Source: Zygnema cylindricum
Lineage: Eukaryota > Streptophyta > Zygnematophyceae > Zygnematales > Zygnemataceae
NCBI GenBank assembly: GCA_037447655.1
Contig: JBBHKE010002364.1
Location: forward strand, 48,774-112,773
DNA length: 64,000 bases
Direction: 5' to 3'
In this document: one piece after another, positions 33,395-44,925 of the stretch
How the letters are laid out: each line of letters opens with the position of its first letter
Position numbering within the stretch: position 1 is the first letter of the stretch
Notes under the pieces: generated by a model
The model's database searches: none
What the model saw: the letters and a program-made list of their open reading frames with translations, nothing else
Told to the model about the DNA's origin: nothing
Program-made: the position numbers and the translations under genes

Positions 33395-34160
33395 TTCTAC
33401 TCTATTCTACGGCTGAATCCGAGAATAAGAGTATAAATCGGATCCACTAACCTACCAAAAAGCTCTAAACTGGCGCTGGAACACCAGACTTTGACCAAGT
33501 GAAATTAATGGACCGAAAGTTAAGTGAACCTGAACAAAATCCCAGCTGACATCTAACAGCATAATCTAGATTGCAATCCCAAAAGTTACGTGACCATCCA
33601 CAATGTACCCTCCATTAGGGACGTGTGAAACTACTTCCAAGTAGTAAAAATTGCAATCTTGGGAACGAAACAACTTGGTCGTCTAGCCTCCGTTAGGCTT
33701 AAACAAAAGTACGTCGGGCTCAGTGTGGGAAATAGTGGGATCAGGTCCGGACTGTTACACCTCAATATTCGTACCCCTATATTCGTAACCCTTTGACCGT
33801 GCTGGGAAAAAGGGTTTCGGAAATCCTGGTAATATGGGAGTGTGCCGAGAAGGCACACAAGCTTAAAAGTTGTTGAGCGTGCCCGTCGGTGAGACAGGAA
33901 GGGCCCAGACTCCAAAAAGTAGCAAAGGGAAGACCTACAAAGAATTCCAGATGCAAATGCTTCATTGAAAAACGGTGATGCCCTCTTCTGTCCCAATCCC
34001 TCCGGTTGACATGAATGCAAACATAGGGCAGAAAGATACATGCCATATGGAAGTATGCGAGAGAAGGTGAATGAAAAAGAAAAATAAGTTACCCCCTTCT
34101 CCTCCCCTCCCTTCTTTACAATGATGTCAGATGGAAAAGGGTGGGTTGCTTTCCCAATTT
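33395..34160 (-). repeat. G1 3' LTR, U3-side part (right of copia A)
   Basis: Continues the LTR at 27102-27827 across the copia A insertion. 33400-33757 matches 51990-52300 and 55397-55760 (inverted): GCCTAACGGAGGC and CCGGACC. Its minus-strand head (about 34160, TTGGGAAAGC) follows a purine tract AAGAGGGGGGAAAA, a plausible PPT, so the LTR may start there and be about 1.49 kb. An alternative start is TGTAACAGTCC at about 33757. Confidence 0.65.
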
Positions 34161-34259
34161 TCCCCCCTCTTAGTCCTCGGGACTAAAAAAAGTAATATTT
34201 TACCAGCCCAATTCGCAATTCCCACAGAACTAGAGGGCAAAGGGTTGAGGACGAGAGTC

Positions 34260-35168
34260 CTAAGATGAAGGAAAAAAGGACTGATGCCAACACTGGTCGC
34301 ATCGATCGCAGACCAGTATAGGTTCCGAAGGGGAAGACAAGAGGCAGGCGGAGGAACATGAAGGTGGGTTAGGAAAATAGGTGAGGTGAAAAGTCGGCTC
34401 GTCTTCCAATCCCCGGAGGTGACAATGAGCCACATTGATCAGATTCTCCTTGATGTTTTGACCATCTTTTCCCTCCAATGTCATAACACCCTTACTGGAG
34501 ACCTCTACAACTTTATAAATCACCCGTCCCGCCAAAATATCCAGCGTGTCCTTTTTCTGTTGCATCCGGTACACGAAATCCTCGGGCATCAATCGCCGTT
34601 GCCGCAAGACAAAATTCTCGCTTCGGCGTTGCGAATACCAGAGTTGATCTCAGTGTTGAGATGCTTGTAAATTCCCCATGTCGAGAGGCATTTCGCGGTG
34701 AAATAACTTGGCCCTGTCGCCAATCAGTTTCTCGACCGTTCCCTTGCTATCCATCTCCGGAAGGACCACTGCTTGAGCGCCGGGTAGGATTGGATGTCGT
34801 CCGAACAAAATGAAAGAAGGAATGTAGGAATAGAGGGAAGCTTTCCGGCTAAATTTGTACCCCATAGCAATCCAAAGCACCTTTATGTCCCACTCTCGTG
34901 AATCCCTTTCACCAGTATATTTTGGCAGCGACCGCTTCATTGTCTTTACGTACCTTTCGGCCAAACCGTCCGCTTGTGGGTGGTTTTGGCTGGTCAGCCG
35001 GTGGTCGATGAGGCACAATTGTCGAGCATGCCTGGGGAACAATAAAGAATGAAGCTTGTAGCTCAAATAGTCTGCATTGGAGTCCTGAAAAAAACTTCGA
35101 ATGTGGATGTTTCCCATGACAATGATTATGCCCATTTTTGCCCTTCCATACCTCCCGCAGACATGCAT
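34260..35168 (-). pseudogene. G1 integrase C-terminal half, second (duplicated) copy
   Basis: On the minus strand it begins within the core at IDHRLTSQNHPQADGLAER (catalytic Glu region), continues with IPSFILFGRHPILPG and VEKLIGDRAKLFHREMP, and ends with the SH3-like tail MPEDFVYRMQQKKDTLDI. The same region occurs at 35559-36100, so about 1.1 kb (integrase 3' half plus the purine tract and downstream U3-like sequence) is tandemly duplicated. The junction is near 35010-35030. It lacks the zinc-binding and first two Asp regions. Confidence 0.85.
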
Positions 35169-35310
35169 GCAAGGCGTTGCAAAAAATGGGACAAGATGAG
35201 AAATGCAAGGTTAAAAAGAAGAAAAGATACCCCACTCCCCCTCCCTTTTCCCCATATGACTGGACAAAGGGTTGCCGTGGAGGTAATCGGGCCGCAGTCC
35301 CAATTTCCCC
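35020..35310 (-). repeat. Internal copy of the G U3-like segment
   Basis: On the minus strand, a purine tract (AAGAGGGGGGGAAA) followed by TTGGGACTGCGGCCCG, then 'tggggtatcttttc' and GCATGCTCGACAATTG. It parallels 33868-34160, 26800-27101 and, inverted, 56494-56765. It lies at the junction of the integrase duplication. Confidence 0.65.
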
Positions 35311-35558
35311 CCCCTCTTAGTCAATCGTGATTAAGAATTAAATTGTTATCCGCTCAATTTGCAGCTCCTGCAGAACCAGGTGATTGAGGGTTGATGGCGT
35401 GGCTCCCAAGAGGAGGGAAGACAGGAAGGATGCCAACACTGGCTGCAGTGATTGCTTACCAAAACGTGGCCAAGCTGGGAGGACAGATCACAGGATGAGG
35501 AGCAAGAAGGACGGTCCGCAAAATAAGTCAGGTGGAAAGTGGGTTCGTCCTCCAGTCC

Positions 35559-36670
35559 TCAAAGATAGCTAGGGGCAACATTGATTTGGTTCTCTTTAAT
35601 TTTGCGGCCATCTTTCCCCTCCAAAGTAAGAACCCCCTTGCAAGAAACTTCCACCACTTTTAATATTACCCGACCGGTACAAATATCTAACGTGTCATTC
35701 TTTTGTTGCATCCTGTATACAAAGTCCCCGGGCATAAATCGTCGCTGTCTGGGCACATAATTTCCACTCCGTCGTTGGGAATACCACAACTGATCTCGGT
35801 GTTGAGCCGACTGTAAATTTCCTATGGCATGAGGTATCTCTCGGTGGAACACTTTAGCTCTTTTAGAGATCAGTTTTTCGACAGTTCTGTGGTCATCCAT
35901 TTCCGTAGAACCACCGCTTGGGCCGAGGCAGCTCCGGGGAGGATGGGATGTCGTCCAAATAGGATGAAGTAAGGGCTGTAGGAGTGGAGGGAAGCTTGTC
36001 GCCTGAACCTGTATCCCATGGCAATCCCAGGAACCCTTCGGTCCCACTCCCCCAGATCTTCTTCGACTGCATATTTTTGCAGTGACCGCTTCACTGTTTG
36101 GACGCACCTTTCGGCCAATCCGTCGGCCTGTGGGTGGTCCTGACTGGTTAGCTGGTGGTCAATGAGCCATTTCTCCAAGAGGGTGGAAGATTCTATTGCA
36201 AATTCAGAGCCTTGGTCGGTCGAAACCTCCGCGGGCCCTCCGAATTTAGACAACACTCTCTGCAAAAAGGCATCTGCAATGGACTTTGATTCCTTTAGTG
36301 GCAAAACCACCACTTCTATCCATATGAAAAAATGTTCGATCATGACAAGCACGAAGCGATTGCCCCGTCGGCTGGCCGGAAGAGGCCCCAAAATATCCAG
36401 AGATCATCGATAAAACATTCCCCGGATGGGCAAAGAATGCAGCTCGGTTCCGCCCTTTTTGTCGAAAGCTGCTTTTACCCGGTCGCAGAAAGAACAAACC
36501 TGTACAATTTGGTTGACTTGAGCCCGCAACCCATGCCACCAATAGGATCCCATGACCAGAGAAGTGGTCCGTTTTCGCCCGAAATGTCCACATACTGATA
36601 GAGACGGGTAATCAGAGTTTCTCGATCGGCGGGGGGAGGAACCACTTTCCTCGTCCCGTCCGCCCATTTT
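35559..36670 (-). pseudogene. G1 integrase
   Basis: Minus strand: zinc-binding part near 36500-36600 (GSYWWHGL, QVCSFCDRVKA), then DDE core: SLDILGPLP in a shifted frame, FVLVMIEHFFIWIEVVVLP, VSTDQGSEF (second Asp) and HPQADGLAERCVQTVKRSL (Glu). A C-terminal domain ends GDFVYRMQQKNDTLDICTG. It would insert the cDNA. At least three frameshifts. Core residues are retained where visible. A partial duplicate follows at 34260-35168. Confidence 0.9.
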
Positions 36671-36799
36671 CGGAGGAGAATACCTATGTCCGTGTCATAC
36701 GCCACCATACGGGTTTGAACTCGGGACAATTGAAGTCCAGGCAAGTGTGGAAGAGGAGATCCCCGCTGTATGGATTGCAGGGAATCGTGGTCATTCCAA

Positions 36800-37399
36800 A
36801 TATCCTTCCGCCCGGCTCCTATGGGTGCCTGTCCCTCAACGTCGGCTGAAAATGTGGACAGTTCCCCCCCAAATTGCAGAAGCCAAATAAAAGCGGAGGA
36901 GGCCTCGATGAATCCCAAACTGATCTCCGGATCCTCATCGTGTCTTGCCCCGGTAGAATCAAATGTGGAGGGGTAGGGGTTTCTGTTAAGTCCGTCGGCA
37001 TTCCCATTGATTTCTCCTGCCCGGTGGATAATATTGAAATCGTATTCATGCAAGATAAGAATCCATCTGGCGAGTTTGCCGGTTAATTTGATATTTTCTA
37101 TGATCCATTTCAGAGGCTGATGGTCCGTAATTAAAGTGAAATGGATCATGTATAAATATGGCCGAAAATGCTGAATCGCCCAACCTGCAGCAAGGAGCTC
37201 CTCGTAGTAACTGCTGTAATTTCTTGTTGGCTCGGTAATTGCTCTGACTAGCGTAAGCCGCTACATACTCTGCTCTGGCATCATCCACCTGAGCCAAAAC
37301 GGCCCCCAATCCAAACTTGCTCCAATAAGTGTAAAGGAGGAAAGGTCTTTGGTGATCGGGCATTCGGAGCACGGGGTGCTGCTTGAGTGCGTCCTTCAA
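36800..37399 (-). pseudogene. G1 RNase H domain
   Basis: Minus strand: MPDHQRPFLLYTYWSKFGLG, AVLAQVDD, YASQSN, then FTLITDHQPLKWIIEN, GKLARWILILHEYDF and RAGEINGNADGLNRNP. This is the RNase H of Ty3/gypsy RT, between RT and integrase. The first catalytic Asp (usually 'TDAS') is replaced by Tyr (YTYWSKFG). Frameshifted near 37200. Confidence 0.88.
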
Positions 37400-37479
37400 A
37401 AATTGGAAAGCGATCTGCTCTGTGGCCTACTTCCATTCTTGGTCTTTCCGCAACAACTTGTTCCGAGGTTGGGCGTGAC

Positions 37480-38361
37480 TACTGAACTCGGGAATGAACC
37501 TCGAATAATAATTAGCCAGGCCAAGAAAGGTGCGTAGAGCTGATATATCTTGAGGTGGGTGAAGAGCGTCTAGAGCGGCCACCTTGACCATAGAGCGGCC
37601 ACCTTGACCATATAGGGACCCACTGTTTTGGGGGTTACTTCATGTCCAAGGTAAATAATTTTCTGAACAACGAAAATACCTTTACCAGGGTGGCATTTCA
37701 AACCCGCTACTTGAACTGCCCGGAGGACAATCCGGATATGCTTCAAGTGTTATTCAAAGTCTTGGAGAAAATTATTACATCATCAATATAGCACTGGACA
37801 CAATCAATTCCTTGGAGGGCTTCGTCCATCGCCCTTTGGAAATTTGCCGGCGCACTCTTCAACCCGAAGGGCATGTATATCCACTCGTATAACCGGAAAC
37901 CTGCCCAAAATGCCGTTCTTTCCCGGTGCTTTGGTTCCGTGGCAATTTGGTGAAACCCGTTTTTCATATCAATGGTGGAGTAGATGGTGGCCCCCGAAAG
38001 AGAGCCAAAAGCCTCTTCCGGGGTGGGCATCGGATACTGGTCCGGAATAGTGGTCGTGTTGAGCATGCGGTAATCCCCACACATCCGAAAATCTATTGTT
38101 TTCCCTGAGGCATCCTTCTTTAGAGGGAGAACGGTTGGGGAAGCGAACCTATGGAGTCTGGTGCTTTCCTGAACCAACCCAGCTTCCACAAGGTCTGAAA
38201 TATGGCGGTGATAAACTATTTTTCCTTAAAATTGAGGGGATATTGCTTTTGCCAAACAGTTGGTGTCTCATCTATCAGGTCAATTCAGAAAAGAATTCTT
38301 TTGTTAATGTCGAAATCTGTTTCTGACCAGGAGAATCCCTGTTTGTTTCTTGCTAACAACT
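37480..38361 (-). pseudogene. G1 reverse transcriptase, C-terminal to copia B
   Basis: Best part at 37743-38189: FASPTVLPLKKDASG, RMCGDYRMLNTTTIPDQYPM, STIDMKNGFHQIATEP, YMPFGLKSAPANFQRAMDEA and CYIDDVIIFSK, with the YxDD box intact. A frameshift follows, then the thumb region to about 37480. A 20-bp tandem repeat (AGAGCGGCCACCTTGACCAT) lies at about 37574-37612. The N-terminal linker is on the other side of copia B (44571-44925). Confidence 0.92.
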
Positions 38362-39264
38362 TGTTGAAAAGAAATAATTAATATTCACTTCTTAATTTAG
38401 ACTCAAGAGTGAAGAGAGAGAGAGAGAGTCACCATGGCTGCCGCCATAGTCAGAAAGAAATAGACACACAGGCAGACAAAATAATAGATTGCCAAAATAT
38501 TGCCCTACACCAGATTTGAACTTAGGTCTACCAAATACTACATAGACGTATGCCTCAACCATTATGGCGTGTACAAAACGATATACGTAATTAGTTCGGT
38601 ATGTATTTAAAGTGTTACGAAAAACGTCACTTTCATGAAAACACACCAAAATTCACGAAACAACATCAATAGTCAAACGGCGCTGGCGGACGTAAATCTA
38701 ACCGTGAAAATTACATGATCGGACGGACGTCATCGCCCCCGCCAAACCCGAAGGAATCTTTGGCGGCTTTCAAACATAGCGGCGCGCTGTGCCACGTGGC
38801 GCAACATCATTGGATGACGGGAAGAATGGGAGGAGGAACGACATTTCCCATGTTGACAAGTGTTGACCAGAAGGCCATGTTGTACAATGGCCTTACAAGA
38901 AGTACAATTGGCCACTGTACCTTCTTGTAGTATACACTCTTTTGATTGGCTTGGGGTAGAGTAGGACGTAGTTATGAGTAGGATTTAAGGGACTTAGCGT
39001 GTTTGAGGCGCCTCTCTCCAGGTGACCTTTTGTAATTTTAGGCCATCTTTGGCCAGCCATAACTTACTGCTCAGAGGAGCAAATTCAGTGATTCTTTTTG
39101 CGTTTGACTCAAGGGAGTCTTCTCCTCACAGGGTTGAGGGTGGTCAGAATATTTGTGTGCCTGGGCGGCACTTATTCAATGGGAAAGTGAAAGGGTCAAA
39201 TATTATCGTAGAGGCTTTACATAGGCTGTTCATTTTGTGGGTCAATGGAGACCACAAAATTTCA
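38362..39264 (+). repeat. Copia B 5' LTR (903 bp)
   Basis: Starts TGTTGAAAAGAAATAA, ends CACAAAATTTCA directly before the PBS. A possible TATA-type promoter could not be fixed. GAGGCGCCTCTC at about 39006 is conserved in all family LTRs here. Confidence 0.94.
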
Positions 39265-40222
39265 GGTTATGGGCCCACCCTCTAAGGTACCGATATTTAA
39301 TGGATAAGACTTTATTTATTGGGAAAATGGGGCATAGTGTCCGGGCAAATTCGATGCCCACCTCCACTTGGGTTTGGAGGAACACGTTTTTTTAGCACCT
39401 CCGTCACAACAGCTGTTAAAACATTAGCCACCATCTCGAATGATGACGAGGAAGGGGAGGAAATAATCATGGAAGGAGAAAAGGGAGAAGGTGCTTCGCG
39501 AGGGACTCCACTGTTAAGGACGATAATGGCAGCAGCACCACCAACAATGGTGGGAGGGAGTCAGACTGAACGGTCAGAATATAAAAATTGGAACTATAAA
39601 GATAAGGTGGCTAAGCTCTTAATTCTCAAAAGTGTAGTGAAGGGTATTCCCATTCCCTTTATGCATGTTAGATCTTCCTCTTAGATTTGGGTATCTCTAG
39701 TGAACAAATATAAGAGTGGGTCATTGCAGCAGCAACAACTGGCAAAAAATAATATTTCAGCTTATAGTTACAAGGAAGGAAGTATGAATGATTATTGCAA
39801 TGATTTAAGAGCATTATTTGGAAAACTAGAGAGCGCAGGTAACTCATGGTCTGAGAGACAAAGAGTAAATACACTGATAATGAAACTACTTGAAGAGTAT
39901 GAGAATATCATTAATCGGTTGCAGGATCTAGGTGATAGCAATTGGAATTGGGATAGTACAATGGGGATGATTTTAGTGAATGAGAGTACCATAAAACTCA
40001 GGAGAGGAAGTCCGAGTGTTCAAGCATTGGCTGCAGGATCTGATTGGCAGAAGCATGATGAAGAAAAAGGAAAGGATCGCTATTAAAACTTTGGAGGAAA
40101 AAGACAAGGAGGTGGCAGATTTGATCGACAAGGGAGAGGAGCTCCTCGAGGTGGATTATGTCACTTCTGCTATAAACCGGAACATTATATGGCAGATTGT
40201 GTCAAGCTTGCAGATCTTTGAC
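39246..40222 (+). pseudogene. Copia B gag
   Basis: The frame can start at ATG 39246 in the LTR (METTKFQ) and crosses the PBS as VMGPPSKVPIFNG, followed by an in-frame TAA. Later frames give a capsid-like region (about 39570-40080: MNDYCNDLRALFGKLESAG, LEEYENIINRLQDLG) and the zinc knuckle CHFCYKPEHYMADC (40159-40200). Gag packages the element RNA in cytoplasmic particles. At least three stops or frameshifts. The same V-M/T-G-P-P-S start is seen in copia A and C. Confidence 0.85.
39265..39277 (+). promoter_or_regulatory. Copia B PBS, half-tRNA (initiator Met) type
   Basis: GGTTATGGGCCCA directly follows the LTR and is the exact complement of the anticodon-loop segment of initiator tRNA-Met (UGGGCCCAUAACC). 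The ATG inside it is in frame with gag. Confidence 0.9.
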
Positions 40223-40299
40223 TAAAAGATGGACAAGGTTCTTCAAGAGATGGAGGAAAGAAAAAGGCTTTTCTGACTCAAGTTCACGATGAGGAAGAA

Positions 40300-41700
40300 G
40301 ATGAAGTAACCGAACCGGAAGAGGAGCTTGAGGAGCTTCTTCTCAAACCTAAAATCACTGAGAAGTATGCAAACATTCCACGGAGACAAAAGTGTGCTTT
40401 CGGAGGTAAGAGGTATCCACCTGAGGATGGGTGGATCATAGACTCAGGGGCCTCAATGCATATGTGCAAGGATAAGAGGTGGTTTATTAAATTAAGAAAA
40501 ATTCCAACGGTTGAGATAAAGTATGGAGATGGTAGAGTAGAAACCACAGGTGTTGTTGGATCGGCTGATTTAAAAGTTCTAGTTGATGAAAAGGCTTCAA
40601 TTGTAACACTCTCAGATGTTCTTTACATTCCACAGCTTAGCAAGAATCTAGTCTCTTCAGCTGTTCTAGATGAAAAAGAGTTCGAAACAGCACTAAGAAA
40701 GGAATCTTCACAGCTAGCTTTGATAATGAGGTTTATTTCATAGCTGAAAAGGGTAGTCAAGGAATGTTCAGAATTGTAATTTGCAATGAAAAGGGTGTTC
40801 TCTACTCGTGTGGAAGTGATATGATGCTTTGGCACAAGAGGTTGGGGCATGTGAATCTAGATAGATTAAAGAAAATGAAGAAAAAGGGAATAGTGGATGG
40901 AATTAAGTTTGGAGATGATGAGACCTCAGAGGATTGTAGTGGATGTGCCCAAGGGAAGATACATAGACTCCCATTTCCAAAGGCATCCACTTTTAGAAGA
41001 GAGAAAGTATTAGATCTAGTTCACACTGATGTTTGGGGACCAGCTAGGTATGCTTCACATGGGGGGAAAAGATGGATGCTAACCATTACAGATGATTGGT
41101 CCAGATACACTAAGGTATATTTTCTTAGACATAAGTCAGAGGTACTAAGATGTTTCAAAGAATACAAATTATGGAGTAAAAAATTACATGAAACCTCAAT
41201 AAAAGAGATAAAAAGTGATAATGGGAAAGAATACACCTCAAAGGAATTTAAAGAGTTTCATAAAGAAGAAGGAATCCATCATGAGAAAATTGTTCCTTAT
41301 AATCCGGAACAAAATGGAGTAGTAGAAAGAGTGAATAGAACTTTAGGAGATATGTCCAGAAGTATGTTACCTGATAAAAGAATAGGATTGCGGTTTTGGG
41401 CTGAGTCTAGGAACTATGCTAATTTCATAAAAAATAGAGTGCTAACTTCGGCAAATAAGGAGGAAACTCCGTATGAAAGATGGACGGGAAGAAAACCAGA
41501 TTTGTCTTGTTTGAGAGTGTTCGGAAGTCAAGTCTACAGTTTGGATTCCTATAAGACTAAATGGAAGTTTGAGGGAAGAGGGAAACCAAGATATCTTGTA
41601 GGATATGATGAGAGCACAAAAGGATATCGAGTGTATGACTTAAAAAAGAGAGATATCATTATGGTAAAACACATAGTGGTGATGAATGAAGTAAAGTCTA
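40300..41700 (+). pseudogene. Copia B protease and integrase
   Basis: Protease active site WIIDSGASMHMCKDK (about 40432-40476). Frameshift near 40740. The long ORF 40764-42200 continues with the zinc-binding region (LWHKRLGHVNLDRL, CSGCAQGK) and the integrase core: LVHTDVWGP, IKSDNGKEYTSKEF, NPEQNGVVERVNRT, so D-D-E are all present. It ends with RPDLSCLRVFGS-like C-terminal sequence (about 41490-41530). It would insert copia cDNA. The acidic Glu/Lys-rich stretch at 41770-41930 is the usual variable linker before RT. Confidence 0.92.
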
Positions 41701-42049
41701 TTGATCTATTCAAATGTAACAAAGAAGCCAAAATCAGATTTGAATCGGGTCAGTATTCTAACTTTGACTTGGGAAATGAAGAGAAGGAAGACGGGGAGAA
41801 GGAAAAATCTGCGGATGTGCCAAAGGAGAAGGACGAAAAGACAACATCCGAGGTAACACCACAATACGAAGTGGAAATTGACGAGGAACTTGATCAAACA
41901 CGGGAATTAGAAGATAGGGGAGATGAAAATCTTCCTAAACGAAACCCGAGGATGCCTTCCATTCCGGCTTCAGATTTTGAAGGAGGAAAAAGTAGTAAAC
42001 TGCTTCAAGAAAGACATGTAAATAAGAAACTCACAAAGATGTCTCACCC

Positions 42050-43650
42050 AGAAAAACCTCAAACATACTTAGAGGCCATAAATACTCCAGAAAGCAGCCG
42101 GTGGATCACTGCCATCAATGAAGAAATGACCTCTATCGTGGAATCCAATACATGGGAGTTGGTAGATTGTCCACCGGACAGAAAACTGATTGGATGTTAG
42201 TGGGTTTTTAAGCTTAAACTAAACCCAGATAATACCATTGAAAGGTATAAAGCTAGGTTGGTTGCTAAAGGTTATACTCAGAAAGAAGGAATAGACTATG
42301 AAGAAACCTTTGCACCCATAGTCAAATTCCCTTCTGTCAGAATCCTCTTAAGTTTAGCCGCAGCAGAGGATATGGAAATACACCAGATGGATATTAAGAC
42401 CGCCTTCTTACACAGAGAGTTGGAAGAAGAAATCTGCATGAGGCAACCGAAAGGATTCGTGAAAAGTGGAGAAGAAAGCAAGGTGTGCAAACTGATAAAA
42501 TCACTTTATGGCCTTAAGCAAGCCCCGCGACAATGGAACATAAAATTGGACGAATTTCTGACAGGTATGAGATACATTAGAATAAGTTCAGATCACTCCA
42601 TATACATATTTGAGGATGAAAATGGAGTGATATTTAATGCTATTTATGTTGATGATTTCTTAGTCTTAAGCAAGTCGTTAGATAAAATTAACAAACTCAA
42701 ACAGGATCTGTGAAGTCGGTTTGACATGAAAGATCTCGGCGAAGCAAAATAAATTTTGGGGATTCAAATGGAGATGGATAGAGGGAATAGAATTATAAGA
42801 CTCACTCAGTAAGAAACTATCGGTAATATGCTAGAAACGTTTCAGATGGAGAAAGCAAATGGGTGTACCACTCCATGGATCTAAAGAAAGTATCGGAGGG
42901 GAGTGAAGAGGGAGGAATATTGATTTTAAATGATAAAATAGATGAGGAACAAAAGAGGTTTATGGAAGGAATTCCTTATAGGCAAATTGTAGGCAGTTTA
43001 ATTTACTTTATGAATTGTACACGTCCTGACATACCTGCGGCTGTAGGCATTCTCAGTAGAAGTCTAAATGAGCCTAGGAAAAGAGACTGGGAAGCAACGA
43101 TATTTGGTGGGAACAAGAGAATTATGGTTGCATTTGGGAGGGGAGCACACTGACATCACCACTTGGAGTGATGCCAGTTATGGGGATGTGCCTTTGAGAC
43201 GATGTACAACTGGATATGTGTTACAAATTGGACCTGGTGCATGCTGTTGGAGTAGTAAACAACAGAAAGTAGTTGCTCAGTCCACTATAGAGGCTGAATA
43301 TATGGCTTCATGTGTTGCCACTAAAGAATTAATGTGGGTAAAATCTCTACTCGAAGAACTTGGGTAAAATCTCTACTCGAAGAACTTGGGTTCATGAAAT
43401 CTGGGACTCAGAATGTCTTTTGTGATAATTAAGTTGCTATCTCTATCGCAGCTAATCCAAAACACTATTTCAAAGCTAAACATATGGATATAAGACTAAG
43501 CTTTGTCAGAGAGAAGGTTGAGATTATAATATTTAAATTGGTTCATAAAAGTGATAAAAAGATGATTGCAGACATGATGACAAAACCGGTACCTTCTCCT
43601 AAGTTAAAATTTTGCAAAGAAAATTGTGGACTTAAATTAAAAGTTGACTA
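42050..43650 (+). pseudogene. Copia B reverse transcriptase and RNase H
   Basis: RT: PETYLEA-like start near 42060, TAG stop at 42198-42200 just before WVFKLKLNPDN, then GIDYEETFAPIVKFPSVR, HQMDIKTAFLHRELEEE, YGLKQAPRQWN and NAIYVDDFLVLSKS (YVDD intact). Stops at 42711-42713 and 42749-42751. RNase H: YRQIVGSLIYFMNCTRPDI, TTWSDASYGDVPLRR, STIEAEYMASC (catalytic Asp and Glu kept). A 26-bp tandem duplication (GGTAAAATCTCTACTCGAAG..) lies at about 43336-43389. Inactive. Confidence 0.92.
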
Positions 43651-43652
43651 AG

Positions 43653-43664
43653 AATTAAGGGGAG
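43653..43664 (+). promoter_or_regulatory. Copia B polypurine tract
   Basis: AATTAAGGGGAG abuts the 3' LTR start TGTTGAAAAG. Confidence 0.85.
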
Positions 43665-44565
43665 TGTTGAAAAGAAGTAACTAATTTTCACTTTCTAATT
43701 TAGAATCTAGAGTGAAGAGAGAGAGAGAGTCACCATGGCTGCCGCCAGAGTCAGAAAGAAACAGGCAGACATGTATAGACAAATAATAAATTGCCAAAAT
43801 ATTGCCCTACACCAGATTTGAACTTAAATCTACGAAATACTACATAGACGTATGCCTGAACCATTATGGCGTGTACGAAATGATATACGTACTTAGTTCG
43901 GTATGTATTTAAAGTGTTACGAAAAACGTCACTTTCATTAAAAGACACCAAAATTCACGAAACAACATCTGTAGTCAAAAGGCGCTCGCGGACGCAAATC
44001 TAAGCGTGAAAAATACATGATCGGACGGACGTCATCGCCCCCGCCAAACCCGAAGGAATCTTTGGCGGCTTTCGAACATAGCGGCGCGCAGTGCCACGTG
44101 GCGCAACATCATTGGACGCCAGAAAGAATGGGATGAGGAACGACAGCTCCCATGTTGACATGTATCAACCAGAAGGCTATGTTGTACAATGGCCTTACAA
44201 GAAGTACAATCGGCCACTGTACCTTCTTCTACTATACACTCTTTTGATTGGCCTAGGGTAGAGTAGGACGTAGTTGTGTGTAGGAGTTAAGGGACTTAGC
44301 GTGTTTGAGGCGCCTCTCTCAGGTGACCTTTTGTAATTATAGGCCATCTTTGGCCTGCCATAACTTACTGCTCAAAGGAGCAAATTCAGTGATTCTTTTT
44401 GCGTTTGACTCAAGGGAGTCTTCTCCTCACAAGGGTGAGGATGGTCAGAATATTTGTGTGCCTGGGCGGCACTTATTCAGTGGGAAAGTGAAAGGGTCAA
44501 ATATTATCCTAGAGGCTTTACATAGGCTGTTCATTCTGTGGGTCAATGAAGATCACAAAATTTCA
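43665..44565 (+). repeat. Copia B 3' LTR (901 bp)
   Basis: Starts TGTTGAAAAGAAGTAA, ends GATCACAAAATTTCA, and is followed by the TSD CAACT. Confidence 0.94.
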
Positions 44566-44570
44566 CAACT

Positions 44571-44925
44571 GCGATAGCTGAGCCTTTTGTTGAGGATCTA
44601 ACTGCTCCCCCAAGGTCGAATCCATTTTCCTTGGCTCCACCGCTGCCCATGCTTCCGGGGGTCTTCCCAATCTAGTAATATCAAATTCAGATCCTACGTG
44701 TGGGTCTACTTTTTCCCTTCCGGCTAGGATCGTACTGTTGACAACTTCCACTAAGTTGTTCCCTTCTAAGCAGCTGCACCCCCACACAGGAGGGACCCTC
44801 AGAGAGGAGATTTGAATTTTTTTTCTCTCTCTCCCCCTCTCAAGCTGCAAAGTTATTTGAATTGCCAACAATTTAGGAGCTTGAAGGTAACTATTTTGCT
44901 TCTCTGGAGAGTGGAGACTGGAAAA
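44571..44925 (-). pseudogene. G1 linker between DNMT and RT
   Basis: Minus strand: after motif X of the DNMT the frame continues as a hydrophilic linker (SEFDITRLGRPPEAWA, LDPQQKAQLSQL) that leads into RT. G2 has the same linker uninterrupted (about 54600-54960). Copia B inserted at its end. Confidence 0.7.

Larger units (their letters stand above)
38362..44565 (+). mobile_element. Copia B: complete-length Ty1/copia element, 6204 bp, decayed
   Basis: LTRs at 38362-39264 (903 bp) and 43665-44565 (901 bp), TSD CAACT (38357-38361 and 44566-44570), half-tRNA PBS and PPT. Coding region in PR-IN-RT-RH order with several stops. LTRs are clearly more diverged than those of copia A, so it is older. 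It lies inside G1 between the DNMT/RT linker and RT. The uninterrupted G2 copy confirms the insertion point. Confidence 0.97.
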
